From: an uncultured bacterium
GTDB lineage: Bacteria > Cyanobacteriota > Vampirovibrionia > Gastranaerophilales > Gastranaerophilaceae
NCBI GenBank assembly: GCA_949300485.1
Contig: CASGEL010000007.1
Coordinates: 62,001 to 126,000 of the forward strand
Direction: 5' to 3'
Length of the DNA stretch: 64,000 bases
Under the pieces are notes generated by a model. That model made no database searches. It was not told where the DNA came from and saw nothing but the letters and a program-made list of their open reading frames with translations. How positions within the stretch are numbered: the stretch's first letter is position 1; every line of letters starts with the position of its first letter. The position numbers and the translations under genes are program-made. Of this stretch, positions 44,320-54,191 are shown piece after piece.

Positions 44320-45438
44320 ATGCGCATAGATAAGTTTAAAGTAGAAGAGTGGTTTAACAAGTATGAAAAAAATGCCGTTTATGATTTGGCAGATACTTGT
44401 GTAGAATCTTTATCTATAGACGAGTTATTAACAATAACCGGTGATAAAGATATTCTTCTTAAAGAAATATTCCACCAAAAACTGAACTATGGAGCAATCC
44501 ATGGAAGTTTAAGATTAAAAACTGCAGTTACAAGTTTATATGAACATCAATCACTCGAAAATATTACAATAACACATGGTGCAATAGGAGCAAATCATTT
44601 GGTTTATCTTACACTTATAGAACCAAATGATAAAGTAATTTCAATCGTTCCCACATATCAACAACACTATTCTATCCCAAAATCTTTTGGAGCAGATGTA
44701 AAAATGTTTTTCCTAAAAGAAGAAAACAAATGGCTTCCTGATCTGAAAGAATTGGAGTATACAGTTGGAGACGATACAAAACTAATCTGTTTAAATAACC
44801 CTAATAACCCTACAGGAGCAGTTATTCCTGATGATATGATGTTAAAAATAGTTGAAATTGCAAAAAAATCGAACGCTTATATTTTATGCGATGAAGTTTA
44901 CAGGGGTTTAAACCATAATAATAATCCTTTCTCTGTTTCAGTTGCCGATATTTATGACAGAGGAATTTCTACAGGCAGTATGTCAAAAGTTTTTTCACTT
45001 GCAGGATTAAGACTTGGCTGGGTTGCTGCAAATGAAAATATAATCAAGCAAATTAACTCCCAAAGAGAATATAACACAATAAGTGTCGGCATATTAGATG
45101 ATTATTTTGCATCATTGGCAATTGAAAACAAAGACAAAATAATTAAACGAAATATTGAAAAAATCCTAACAGGAAAAGACATTCTTACAAGATGGGTTAA
45201 TTCAGAACCGCTTGTTAATATGGTGAGCCCGAACGGAGGAACAACAGCATTTATAAAATACAATAAACAAATACCTTCAGCCGAACTATGCAAAAAACTT
45301 CAACAAGATACAGGAGTAATGATTTTACCAGGTGAAACTCTAGAAATAGATGGGTATTTAAGAATTGGTTATGGAAATAATTTTGAAAATCTAAAAAAAG
45401 CCTTATATATTTTTTCTGAGTGGCTCAACAAAAATTAA
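44320..45438 (+). CDS. PLP-dependent aminotransferase, class I/II
   Basis: 372 aa fold-type I aminotransferase. Seen: NYGAIHGSLRLKTAV, THGAIGANHLV, LICLNNPNNPTGAVI with PLP-contact Asn, ILCDEVYRGL with PLP Asp, and TGSMSKVFSLAGLRLGWVAA with the Schiff-base Lys. NPNNPTG and the GLRLGW signature place it near aspartate/kynurenine aminotransferases. Substrate not assignable. Ends convergently, 12 bp before the next minus-strand gene. Confidence 0.88.
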   Translation: MRIDKFKVEEWFNKYEKNAVYDLADTCVESLSIDELLTITGDKDILLKEIFHQKLNYGAIHGSLRLKTAVTSLYEHQSLENITITHGAIGANHLVYLTLIEPNDKVISIVPTYQQHYSIPKSFGADVKMFFLKEENKWLPDLKELEYTVGDDTKLICLNNPNNPTGAVIPDDMMLKIVEIAKKSNAYILCDEVYRGLNHNNNPFSVSVADIYDRGISTGSMSKVFSLAGLRLGWVAANENIIKQINSQREYNTISVGILDDYFASLAIENKDKIIKRNIEKILTGKDILTRWVNSEPLVNMVSPNGGTTAFIKYNKQIPSAELCKKLQQDTGVMILPGETLEIDGYLRIGYGNNFENLKKALYIFSEWLNKN

Positions 45439-45450
45439 AATATCTTATTT

Positions 45451-47007
45451 CTAGGATATCTTCTTATCCTGTTCTCTATATTGAGCTGTTCCCGGAAATT
45501 CGTTAGAACCAGTACGCCATTTAGTTATTTGATATTGGAGTTTTGGAATAATTGTGGATAAGAATAATGCAGAAACCACAAAACCTGAACCCCAGTTAAT
45601 TGCATTCATCTTCAAATTATGGCTGGAAGCTTTTTTCAATAGTTTAGAAGTAACTTCTTTCGTATCTGATTTTCTTGCGGTATCTATTATTGAATTTACA
45701 TAATCAATTAATTCTTTCTTAATAGCATCAAGATCGTTTTGAGCAACATATTTATATTTATCCATAAATTTACTGCCAAACCTGTTTTTATAAAATTCTT
45801 TTAAGAACTCAGGATTATTGATATGACCACCATTAAGAATATCTTTAACCTGTCCTTGAGTTAAAATCGATATACCTTTAACTTGTGGCTGCAATTGAGA
45901 CATCTTTTCAGCAATCTGTTCATAATTTTTAATTTCTGATTCAGGTACAAGATGCTTTAATTCTTCTTTAAATGTATCTAAATTGATAATCTTGATCTTT
46001 TCACCTGAGAATTTATCTTTAAGAATTTCAGGAACTTCTGCATTTTTACCTAAAAATTCTCTTGCAAATTCTTCTACATTAACTTTATCAACACCTTTAT
46101 CTTCAAAGTAGCCTTGCATATATTTTGTAGCAAATTCTGCAGATACAGGATCCAGTCTTGAGCCGTTTCCGTTTTGTTCAAGTTTGTTCAACCAATTATT
46201 CAGGTTAGCCATATTGAACATATAGAAATAAATTGAACTTAAATCTCTAAACAAAATCTCAATTCTTTCATCATTATTTCTTGCAGAATATGCTCTGCCA
46301 GAAGCCGTACCCGCATCAACAGCAAGAAGTTTATAATTTCTATCGCTTTCAAATTTATTTGCTATAGATAATAAATTTAGACCAAATGATACATCTTTTT
46401 TATCATCCTTCTTATCTGTGTGTGAGCCTGTAAATGTATCCATTGTAGGACGTTTGTTAAATTGATCTATTTTAACAGTATTTGTATTCAAATTATTATC
46501 GGCATTTTGAGCTTGAGGTTTTTGTTTATGATATGAACGTGTAATTGCCTGATTTATTTTTGGAAGGATAAAACCAATAAAAGCATTAGCAATTAAAACA
46601 CTGGAAATAACCTTGGCAAATTTAAATTTAGCCATTGTTTTTTCAAGAATTTTAGCACCATCTTTTGTCTTTTCAAACTGTAAATAATTGTCTAACGGCT
46701 TACGAACATCATCACTTGCAATATCAACAACTGTTTTAGGCAGTTTGAGCATCTTCTGCCCTAACTTTTCAAACAACCAGTTTAAGGCAGTAACACCACC
46801 TAACCAGAATACTGCACCTGAAAATTCTTCTGTTATTCTTTCTCTTGCTTCATCAAATCCGCCTCGTTGATAAGCTTGATAAGTTCTACCGGCTTCAACA
46901 AATGCTTCCAATGCAATAACAGGTAAAAACCCATCACTTGCCATTTGTTTAACCAGGTTTCTTGACATTACATTATTTGTATTTGCTAGTGGAATTCTTA
47001 TAGACAT
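45451..47007 (-). CDS. Hypothetical membrane protein
   Basis: 518 aa with hydrophobic segments near residues 60-75, 136-152 and 478-498, separated by a large soluble region (about 165-460) rich in Lys/Asn. N-terminus MSIRIPLANTNNVMSR is short and polar. No recognised family. Its long soluble loop is probably extracytoplasmic or cytoplasmic depending on topology. Divergent from the gene at 47.2 kb. Confidence 0.6.
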   Translation of the reverse strand: MSIRIPLANTNNVMSRNLVKQMASDGFLPVIALEAFVEAGRTYQAYQRGGFDEARERITEEFSGAVFWLGGVTALNWLFEKLGQKMLKLPKTVVDIASDDVRKPLDNYLQFEKTKDGAKILEKTMAKFKFAKVISSVLIANAFIGFILPKINQAITRSYHKQKPQAQNADNNLNTNTVKIDQFNKRPTMDTFTGSHTDKKDDKKDVSFGLNLLSIANKFESDRNYKLLAVDAGTASGRAYSARNNDERIEILFRDLSSIYFYMFNMANLNNWLNKLEQNGNGSRLDPVSAEFATKYMQGYFEDKGVDKVNVEEFAREFLGKNAEVPEILKDKFSGEKIKIINLDTFKEELKHLVPESEIKNYEQIAEKMSQLQPQVKGISILTQGQVKDILNGGHINNPEFLKEFYKNRFGSKFMDKYKYVAQNDLDAIKKELIDYVNSIIDTARKSDTKEVTSKLLKKASSHNLKMNAINWGSGFVVSALFLSTIIPKLQYQITKWRTGSNEFPGTAQYREQDKKIS

Positions 47008-47221
47008 AATAATTAAGCTTTCAATTTGGCTAAATATCTAATACTTGTGAATATATTTTTTTGCTTTGTAATATTTTATTTTTAATAATTTGTTACATGT
47101 ATAAATTTATTATACACTCTGTCAGAAAATTTATGTTACAAAATATGTAAAGGTTAAAATATAAATAGCAATATTTTTTATGTTCGGTTTTTGCTAATAT
47201 AAAATCAAAAGGGATTTTACC

Positions 47222-48031
47222 ATGAATAGCAGCTTAATAATAAATAATGCATATAATACAAATCAATATACAGGTATAAAAAACAATAATCCATCATTTA
47301 CACACCATATCTCTAAAAGTGATTTATCAAAAAAACAAAAATCAGTAATATTAACAACATCTATACTCGGCATGACTCCTGTCTTGGCAGTAATGGCAAA
47401 AAGAAAGGGATTTAATTTAAACCCTGCAAGATTACTAAAAACAAATATAAAGGATTGGGCAATTTTTAAATCACAACCAAAGGAAAGATCCATCCAATTT
47501 AAAGCCCCACAAATAATGGCTGTAGCTGCAGGTTCTGTTGCCGGAGGTTTTATCGGCGGAACTTTAGTTGATAAAAAATCCAATATAAAAGCTAAACAAA
47601 GAGAACTTTTAAATCAAATGCTTGGTAACGTTGCAGTTCCTGTAGCATGTGTTGGTTCTGGTGCATATTTTTACGAAAAATATGCAGATAAAATAGAAAA
47701 TTTTATGCCACAAATAAAAAGTGAGAAAAAACCTGTGAAAATATTAAATCAGGTAATTAAAAAAGTACCGAATGCAGTAACAACACTCGGTTTATTAGGT
47801 GTTGGAATTTATTTGGGCAACAAGGTTTCAAACTTTATTAATGAAATAATTTATAACAAAAAAGTTGAAAGAAACATCAAAGCAAGTGACTTTGCTCCAC
47901 ACGTAGACGATTTATGTATGGCAATGACTATGATGAACGAAGATTCAATATTTGCATCAAGAATTGCAAGAATAATTCCTTTGGCTCTTTTGGTTCCTGG
48001 GTACCAGACAGGGATTGCTCAGGAGCACTAA
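47222..48031 (+). CDS. Hypothetical membrane protein with NPSFTHH motif
   Basis: 269 aa. NPSFTHH at residues 23-29, then segments VILTTSILGMTPVLAVMA, IMAVAAGSVAGGFIGGTLV, VAVPVACVGSGAYF and VTTLGLLGVGIYLG. AAGGGA ribosome site eight bases before ATG. No family recognised. Confidence 0.6.
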   Translation: MNSSLIINNAYNTNQYTGIKNNNPSFTHHISKSDLSKKQKSVILTTSILGMTPVLAVMAKRKGFNLNPARLLKTNIKDWAIFKSQPKERSIQFKAPQIMAVAAGSVAGGFIGGTLVDKKSNIKAKQRELLNQMLGNVAVPVACVGSGAYFYEKYADKIENFMPQIKSEKKPVKILNQVIKKVPNAVTTLGLLGVGIYLGNKVSNFINEIIYNKKVERNIKASDFAPHVDDLCMAMTMMNEDSIFASRIARIIPLALLVPGYQTGIAQEH

Positions 48032-48066
48032 TTAGAATTCTTTTTAATATTTAGTCTATCTATATG

Positions 48067-48095
48067 ACAAATTCTTAAGACTTATTTCCTATAAT
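48067..48095 (+). promoter_or_regulatory. ACAAATTCTTAA motif and -10 box before a start codon
   Basis: ACAAATTCTTAAGA followed 11 bases later by TATAAT (48090-48095), which is six bases before the ATG at 48102. No Shine-Dalgarno. Confidence 0.5.
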
Positions 48096-48101
48096 AATAG
48101 A

Positions 48102-48782
48102 ATGGACGAAGCAGTTTCTATTGATAAAAAATATACGGATTTTATTGAAGAGTTAATAAATCAGGTTTCATCTGTTGTTCCTGATGATGTTAACGAACTG
48201 CAAAAAAATTATCTTGTAACTAACATGCGCAAATCAGCCCATCTTTTAGCATCCTCAATGCAGGATACAGAAGAATTTAAAGAGCTTGATTTTGATCATC
48301 AGTGTTTTTATATTCAAGTAATGGCAGAATGGTCTTTTCATAAAGAAATAGACTTGTTTCGTTCCGGAATTCCTGCGAAATACTGGAAAGTTGTAATGCA
48401 AAAAATCTGGTATGCTATGTGGGAAGTTATGTATGCTTGTGCAAAAAATGAAGCTCCGGAACCTGTTGTACTCTCCCTTGTAGAGAGATTTGTAAACAGA
48501 ACATATAATGATGCGGTTGATGAGTTAAAAGAAGAATCTGTTATTGATGAGGCAACAGAAGTTCTAGCAAAAGGACAGTCAAATATAGAAAAAATGGCAC
48601 AAGAATTAAGGCTGGAACGTAAAATTACAGGAGATATAAAAAGACTTATTCTTAGAGTTTTTTTGGCAATTATAATAGCTGCTATTGTATCCTTTATGAT
48701 AATAAAATTTAAAATGACTGGTTTAATAATAATTTTAACAATTCTTTTAGTATATCAATTTATCCCAATAAATAAAAACTGA
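48102..48782 (+). CDS. Hypothetical protein with C-terminal membrane hairpin
   Basis: 226 aa. Acidic helical N-terminal domain (residues 1-175; LRLERKITGDIKRLIL near the end), then two hydrophobic segments LRVFLAIIIAAIVSFMII and MTGLIIILTILLVYQFI. Likely tail-anchored in the inner membrane. Function unknown. Predicted leaderless transcript. Confidence 0.6.
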   Translation: MDEAVSIDKKYTDFIEELINQVSSVVPDDVNELQKNYLVTNMRKSAHLLASSMQDTEEFKELDFDHQCFYIQVMAEWSFHKEIDLFRSGIPAKYWKVVMQKIWYAMWEVMYACAKNEAPEPVVLSLVERFVNRTYNDAVDELKEESVIDEATEVLAKGQSNIEKMAQELRLERKITGDIKRLILRVFLAIIIAAIVSFMIIKFKMTGLIIILTILLVYQFIPINKN

Positions 48783-48789
48783 TTAAAAT

Positions 48790-48807
48790 ATTAACAAATG
48801 TTACAAT
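48790..48807 (+). promoter_or_regulatory. HLR1-like direct repeat
   Basis: ATTAACAAATGTTACAAT: two TTAACAA/TTACAAT half-sites with two bases between; the second fits (G/T)TTACA(A/T)(A/T) exactly. About 87 bp before the 48.9-kb small gene. Could bind an RpaB-like regulator. Confidence 0.35.
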
Positions 48808-48893
48808 AATACTGCTGAATTAGATAAATTTCTAAAGATTATTAAAATACATGCCGTAACTTATTTTGTGAGTAAAAGATAAGGAGAACCGAC

Positions 48894-49310
48894 ATGGCAA
48901 TCAAATTTAATGATTTCAACAACAGTTATAACAATTATAACATTGCAATCGGTCAAGGTGCATCAAAAGAAGCAAAGAAAGCAGAAGAAACAAAAGAGGT
49001 TGCAAATGCTAATACAGCAGCATTTAAGGGTTTGGAAAATGAAACAGATCTATTAACCCAAAACACTCAATACTTGTATGGAGCAAAATTAGGCAAATTC
49101 TCTTTAGAAGACAAAGAAATAGCAGATAAAACCAATGCTATTTTAGCAAGCCTTGGTTATACAAACTACAAAGTATCGGCCGCACAAGTTGCAAGTGTTA
49201 CAAATGGTGTTAATACAGTAGTTATGCCTGGTATGAAAACAGCAGAAGATGGAGCTGTAGCCGCAAATATTCAAGATCCTGACGGACCTTTTGCAGATTT
49301 ATTCGTTTAA
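48894..49310 (+). CDS. Small conserved protein, GPFADLFV family, copy 2
   Basis: 138 aa, homolog of the protein at 13.5 kb, with F44-K45 at the same residue (AAFKGLEN), EDKEIA, QVASVTNGVNTVVMPGMK, DPDGPFADLFV ending the protein. N-terminal half Asn/Lys-rich. AAGGAG before ATG and a terminator after; no signal peptide. Function unknown. Confidence 0.75.
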   Translation: MAIKFNDFNNSYNNYNIAIGQGASKEAKKAEETKEVANANTAAFKGLENETDLLTQNTQYLYGAKLGKFSLEDKEIADKTNAILASLGYTNYKVSAAQVASVTNGVNTVVMPGMKTAEDGAVAANIQDPDGPFADLFV

Positions 49311-49343
49311 GACTTATAAATATATATTTACTCACACATTTTC

Positions 49344-49371
49344 AGACAGATTTATAAATAATCTGTCTTTT
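49344..49371 (+). terminator. Terminator of copy 2
   Basis: AGACAGATT/AATCTGTCT stem (nine pairs, seven-base loop) followed by TTTTAATTTT. Confidence 0.85.
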
Positions 49372-49526
49372 AATTTTATATATAATCTTTTTATAACTGA
49401 CAAACTCCCTATGACACATATACTCTTATTTCTTCCGGATAATTGCCTGTCCGATTTATAAGACTATTTATAATCCAAAAATATGAATTTCATTTAAAAT
49501 ATCTCCTCTAAAATACATGTTAATGC

Positions 49527-49532
49527 TACAAT
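49527..49532 (+). promoter_or_regulatory. Extended -10 box six bases before dnaG
   Basis: TGC-TACAAT then TTTATT and ATG at 49539; no Shine-Dalgarno. Shares TGCTACAATTTTAT with the bamA promoter. Confidence 0.5.
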
Positions 49533-49538
49533 TTTATT

Positions 49539-51428
49539 ATGGCAGGCACGTGGGATGAATTAGTACAACAAATAAAAGAACGCTTGGATATTGTGGAAGT
49601 AATATCAGAACAGGTTGTTTTAAAAAAAAGAGGAAACAACTACTGGGGGCTTTGTCCTTTCCACAAAGACAAAAATCCATCATTTTGTGTAACACCACAC
49701 TTAGGAATTTATAAATGTTTTAGCTGTGGTGAAGCAGGAGATGCTCTTAAATTCATCATGAAAACCAGAAATATTGAATTTAAGGATTTAATAATAGAAC
49801 TTGCAGACAGATTTGGTTTAGAAGTTCCTATTTCACACAGAAAAGGCGATTCCACAATAAAAGAAACAAAGGATCAAATGTCCGCAGCAACTATGGTTGC
49901 AGCAGAGTTCTATCACGATCTGTTAATAAGAAATAAAGATTCAAATGCAGAAATAGCATTAAATTATTTAACAAAACGAGGCATTGGTAATGACATTATT
50001 AAAAAATTTCATATCGGTGTTGCTCCAAAATCATATACAACATTATATGATGAATTAAGAAAAGATTTTTCAAATGATATCTTAGAAAAAGCCGGTCTTA
50101 TATTAAAAAGTGAAAAAGGCGGATATATAGATAGATTCCGTAATCGTGTAATTATTCCTATTCAAAATGAAAATGGAGATTTCGTAGCGTTCGGAGCAAG
50201 AGCCCTGGAAAAAGACCAAAATCCTAAATACCTAAATTCATCAGATTCTTTAATATATAATAAAAGCCGTCTTTTATACGGTTTATATACAGCAAAAGAA
50301 GCCATAAAAAAAGAAGATTCCGTTATATTAATGGAAGGTTATTTTGATGTAATCTCATCTCAAGCACATGGTATTGAAAACTGTGTTGCTTCCTGCGGAA
50401 CTTCACTAACTCCGGATCATGTAAAATTATTGTCACGTTACACTAAATCAAGAAGAATATATCTTTCTTTTGATACGGATTCTGCAGGACAAAAAGCAAC
50501 TACAAGAGGTGCTGAAATAATCAAAGAAGTTTTTGCCGGTTTAGGTGATATAAAACAGTTTGATGAAAGTTATGTATCATCAGATAAAGATAAATATGCC
50601 TGTGAAATAAGAGTTATTGCTCCGCCTGAAGGTAAGGATCCTGATGAATTTGTACGCTCAGTAGGCGCAGATGCTTATAAAATGTATATGCAAAATGCAC
50701 CCTTGTTTATAGATTTCCAACTTAACAGTATTCTGCAGGACAAGGATAAATATTCAACCCCTCAGGAAAAAGCACAACTTATAAAACAAATTATACCAAT
50801 ATTGTCAGAAATCAAAAATAAAATTATCAGATCAGAATATATTGATATGGTAGCTCAAACTCTTTCAACAGATCCTGATGCCATCAGATCGGAAATTCGT
50901 ATATTTGAACGTGCAAACCTGCCTCAAGTAGAAAGAATTGTTAAGAATGTAACAAAAAATGATTCCGTTTTAAAAAAAGCGCAAAAAAATTTATTGAGCG
51001 TTTTTCTTGTACCTGACAGTCCTTTCACATTTACCCAAATTAATGAAATGATTGGAGATACAACATTTGATGATGAAATATTAATAAATGTAAAATCTAC
51101 AATTGACAAATTAATATATACCGTAAATAATGTGAAAGAATTAATCGAACATTTATATACTGAATTTGTTGATAACGCAGATGCTCAAACTCTTTTACCC
51201 GAGTTGATAGCAATATCAGAAGTGTATAGAGGCTTAAGTGATGAAGATTTTAGAAGTGTAATAAAAGAAACCATAAATAAAATCAATCATTGCAGGCAGA
51301 TTAAGGAAACCGAACAAATTAAAAAGTTATATAAAGGGATTGATGATGATGATCCCGAGGCCCTTAAAATTCAAATACAACTAAGAGATAAAATAAAGAA
51401 AAACAGACAAAAAATCGGAGAAATTTAG
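49539..51428 (+). CDS. dnaG: DNA primase
   Basis: Synthesises RNA primers at the replication fork. Seen: 629 aa, zinc-binding CHC2 domain (Cys39, His42, Cys60, Cys63 in CPFHKDKNPSF...YKCFSCG), the TOPRIM domain with LMEGYFDVIS and YLSFDTDSAGQKA (catalytic Glu, DxD), and a C-terminal helicase-binding region. Its stop is adjacent to the rpoD start, the classic dnaG-rpoD pair. Confidence 0.96.
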   Translation: MAGTWDELVQQIKERLDIVEVISEQVVLKKRGNNYWGLCPFHKDKNPSFCVTPHLGIYKCFSCGEAGDALKFIMKTRNIEFKDLIIELADRFGLEVPISHRKGDSTIKETKDQMSAATMVAAEFYHDLLIRNKDSNAEIALNYLTKRGIGNDIIKKFHIGVAPKSYTTLYDELRKDFSNDILEKAGLILKSEKGGYIDRFRNRVIIPIQNENGDFVAFGARALEKDQNPKYLNSSDSLIYNKSRLLYGLYTAKEAIKKEDSVILMEGYFDVISSQAHGIENCVASCGTSLTPDHVKLLSRYTKSRRIYLSFDTDSAGQKATTRGAEIIKEVFAGLGDIKQFDESYVSSDKDKYACEIRVIAPPEGKDPDEFVRSVGADAYKMYMQNAPLFIDFQLNSILQDKDKYSTPQEKAQLIKQIIPILSEIKNKIIRSEYIDMVAQTLSTDPDAIRSEIRIFERANLPQVERIVKNVTKNDSVLKKAQKNLLSVFLVPDSPFTFTQINEMIGDTTFDDEILINVKSTIDKLIYTVNNVKELIEHLYTEFVDNADAQTLLPELIAISEVYRGLSDEDFRSVIKETINKINHCRQIKETEQIKKLYKGIDDDDPEALKIQIQLRDKIKKNRQKIGEI

Positions 51429-52526
51429 ATGACAAGAAAAAGAAATTCAAGCTCCTCTGTAGTCAGTGTAATGGAAGATGAATCACTTGATTTGCAAGAT
51501 ATTAGCGAAGATTCAGTTTTGGATACTGATAACGATGCTATTAATTACATGAATGTTGATATTTCAACTGATAATATTGAGGATATCGTTACATCAAAAA
51601 TGGGTGACAAAGTTAATCCGGATGACATTTATATGCTCCATAACATTGAAGAACCTGATCCGAATGATATGGAATTGCCGAAAAATGTTGCGATTGACGA
51701 CCCTGTAAGACTATATTTACGCGAAATCGGCAGAATTAAACTATTATCTGCTAATGAAGAAATAGAATTAGCAAGAAAAATCTTAGAAGGCGGCACACCA
51801 GGTGCTATTGCAAAAAGAAAATTAGTTCAGGCAAACTTACGTTTGGTTGTAAGTATTGCAAAAAAATATGTAGGCCGCGGAATGTTATTCTTAGACCTTA
51901 TTCAAGAAGGTAACTTGGGTCTTATTAGAGCAGCAGAAAAATTTGACCACGAAAGAGGTTTTAAATTTTCAACTTATGCAACATGGTGGATAAGACAAGC
52001 AATTACTCGTGCTATTGCTGATCAGGCAAGAACTATCAGAATTCCTGTTCACATGGTTGAAACTATCAACAAGTTGAAAAAAGTAACAAGAAAATTAGCA
52101 CAAGACTTATCAAGAAAACCAACCGAAGATGAATTAGCTGCAGAAATGAATGTTTCTATACCAAAACTTCGTGAAATTATTAAAATTGCCCAAGAACCTT
52201 TGTCTTTAGAAACTCCTATAGGTAAAGAAGAAGATTCTCGTTTAGGTGATTTTATTGAAGATAAAGAAGCAGATGCACCTGTTAAAATGGTTGCTTCTGA
52301 ATTATTGAAAGAAGATTTGGCAGAAGTTTTATGCACACTTTCTCCTCGTGAACGTGACGTTTTAAGATTACGTTTCGGTATGGATGACGGACGCCAAAGA
52401 ACTTTGGAAGAAGTAGGACAACTTTTTGGTGTTACTCGTGAACGTATCAGACAAATTGAAGCTAAAGCTTTAAGAAAATTACGTCACCCTAATCGTAAAA
52501 AACGTTTAGAAGAATACGTTGAGTAA
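51429..52526 (+). CDS. rpoD: Primary RNA polymerase sigma factor (sigma-70)
   Basis: Housekeeping sigma. Seen: 365 aa, region 1.2 [17 protein letters not shown], region 2 [34 protein letters not shown] and [17 protein letters not shown], region 3, and region 4 [30 protein letters not shown]. Region 1.1 is short and acidic. No stop-to-start gap with dnaG; a clear terminator follows. Confidence 0.96.
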   Translation: MTRKRNSSSSVVSVMEDESLDLQDISEDSVLDTDNDAINYMNVDISTDNIEDIVTSKMGDKVNPDDIYMLHNIEEPDPNDMELPKNVAIDDPVRLYLREIGRIKLLSANEEIELARKILEGGTPGAIAKRKLVQANLRLVVSIAKKYVGRGMLFLDLIQEGNLGLIRAAEKFDHERGFKFSTYATWWIRQAITRAIADQARTIRIPVHMVETINKLKKVTRKLAQDLSRKPTEDELAAEMNVSIPKLREIIKIAQEPLSLETPIGKEEDSRLGDFIEDKEADAPVKMVASELLKEDLAEVLCTLSPRERDVLRLRFGMDDGRQRTLEEVGQLFGVTRERIRQIEAKALRKLRHPNRKKRLEEYVE

Positions 52527-52544
52527 TTTATAAAAATTATATTG

Positions 52545-52575
52545 AAACCCCGTTAATTTGATTAACGGGGTTTTT
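52545..52575 (+). terminator. Terminator of dnaG-rpoD
   Basis: AAACCCCGTTAAT (52545-52557), loop TTG, ATTAACGGGGTTT and T-run. Confidence 0.92.
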
Positions 52576-52600
52576 AAATATTCATAATTTTAATAAAAAT

Positions 52601-52622
52601 AAAACCGGCACTTGAGTGCCGG
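52601..52622 (-). terminator. Terminator of the TolC-like gene
   Basis: CCGGCA/TGCCGG (52605-52610, 52617-52622) with a six-base loop; on the minus strand followed by TTTTATTTTT. Confidence 0.85.
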
Positions 52623-52671
52623 GAATTTAGTAAGTAAAAATATGATTAAGATTTTGAGTTAGTATGCTTTT

Positions 52672-54072
52672 CTATAACTGACTTCCAACTGCCTTGTATA
52701 AACCTATATAATCTACAAGACAATTGATTTTATCATTAACTACCTGTTGATCGGTAAATAATACATTTTCTCTAACTTGCACAAGATCTAATTTTGATAT
52801 AGTACCTTCATTATATCTGTTTGTACTGTATCCAAAATCTTCTCTTTCCAATTTCGCCTGAGTTGCTGTATCATTGTATCTTTCACTATCAAGCTTAATA
52901 GAAACTAATGCATCGTTAACTTCCTGTATGGCAGTTAAATTTGTTTGATAATAATTATTTAAAACTCTTTCATATACATCTTTTTTCAATCTTAGATTTG
53001 CTAATCTTCTTCCACCTGTAAATATAGGAAGATTAACTCCTGCAGCAAGAGCAGCTAATGCATTTTTTGTTGACCAGGCACTGCCTATATCACCTGCTAA
53101 AAATAAAGCCAACCCTGTTATATTTATTGACGGTAAAAACTCTTTTTTAGCAACTCTTACATCAATACCTGCTTTCTCAATCATTTTCTCAGCCTTTATG
53201 TAATCCGGACGCTGAGAAATTATTTCTGATTGAATTTCAGTTGGGATTACTCCTGAAAAATTTAATTCATCAAAAGATTTTCTTTCCAAAGATTCAATAT
53301 TATTTGGATTTTCTCCAATTAAAACACTTAACTGGTTTAATAATTTAGTTCTTTGTTTTTTATATTCTGTTAAGTTTGTATTACCTGCAATATAAGATTT
53401 ATTAGCTTTAACCGTATCTGCTGTTGATGTTAAACCTTCTTTATTTCTTGCAAGCATTAATTCATAAATTAATTTTCTATCTTTTACAATATCTTCCTGC
53501 AATTCTATCATTTTATCCAGTTTGACAATATTTAAATATGTTGTACCCACAGCTGAAGCTATTGATATATATGCAGCTCTTTCATCTTGCAAAGATGCTT
53601 CATATTCCCTTTCTGAAGCCTTTATTTTATCCCTGTTTTTTAAGAATAAATCTACTTCATAATTTGCAATAGCCGGAGTTGCAAACATCCAATCTGAAGA
53701 TACAGAATTAGGCATTTTTGATAAAGCCGGAGAAAAACCTACTCCAGCCATAGGTAATTCATTTGCAAATTGTATTTTTACAGCTTGATAATATTCATCT
53801 ACGGCTATTGTTGCTGATTTTAAATCATAATTATTTTTAATAGCTTTATCAATGTATCCATTTAAAATATCATCATTAAAATTTTTCCACCAATCATAAT
53901 TTATATATTCATATTTAAATTCATCACTTTTCTGTCTTTGCTTATGTGTTTTTGTAATAGATACTTTTTTAGGTTCGTTTGACGATTTTTTACCTATTGC
54001 AAAGCATGACATTGGAGCAATGTTAGTTAAAATGAAACTTGCCAATAATAGTACTACTATCTTCTTTTTCAA
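52672..54072 (-). CDS. TolC-like outer membrane efflux protein (NodT type)
   Basis: 466 aa. Signal peptide IVVLLLASFILTNIAPMSCFA, then two internally related halves of helical-hairpin type (e.g. SATIAVDEYYQAVKIQFAN and the VNDKINCLVDYIGLYKA end). Seen INITGLALFLAGDIGS and VNLPIFTGGRRLANLR, typical of OMF proteins. Divergent from the MarR-emrA-emrB operon and likely the outer-membrane channel of that pump. Confidence 0.88.
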   Translation of the reverse strand: MKKKIVVLLLASFILTNIAPMSCFAIGKKSSNEPKKVSITKTHKQRQKSDEFKYEYINYDWWKNFNDDILNGYIDKAIKNNYDLKSATIAVDEYYQAVKIQFANELPMAGVGFSPALSKMPNSVSSDWMFATPAIANYEVDLFLKNRDKIKASEREYEASLQDERAAYISIASAVGTTYLNIVKLDKMIELQEDIVKDRKLIYELMLARNKEGLTSTADTVKANKSYIAGNTNLTEYKKQRTKLLNQLSVLIGENPNNIESLERKSFDELNFSGVIPTEIQSEIISQRPDYIKAEKMIEKAGIDVRVAKKEFLPSINITGLALFLAGDIGSAWSTKNALAALAAGVNLPIFTGGRRLANLRLKKDVYERVLNNYYQTNLTAIQEVNDALVSIKLDSERYNDTATQAKLEREDFGYSTNRYNEGTISKLDLVQVRENVLFTDQQVVNDKINCLVDYIGLYKAVGSQL

Positions 54073-54134
54073 TGTTTTATATCCTCTTCAAAATAATTAC
54101 TTGCATTTTCTATACCAGTATGATAACATAATAT

Positions 54135-54150
54135 TGTTGCAAATGCAACA
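54135..54150. promoter_or_regulatory. MarR operator (TGTTGCA-AA-TGCAACA)
   Basis: A perfect 7-bp inverted repeat with a two-base centre, between the divergent TolC-like gene and marR. The site's dyad and position strongly suggest the MarR-family repressor binds here and controls both directions. Confidence 0.72.
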
Positions 54151-54191
54151 CATTATTTTTACAACATAAAGAAAAATATTAATATAAATCT

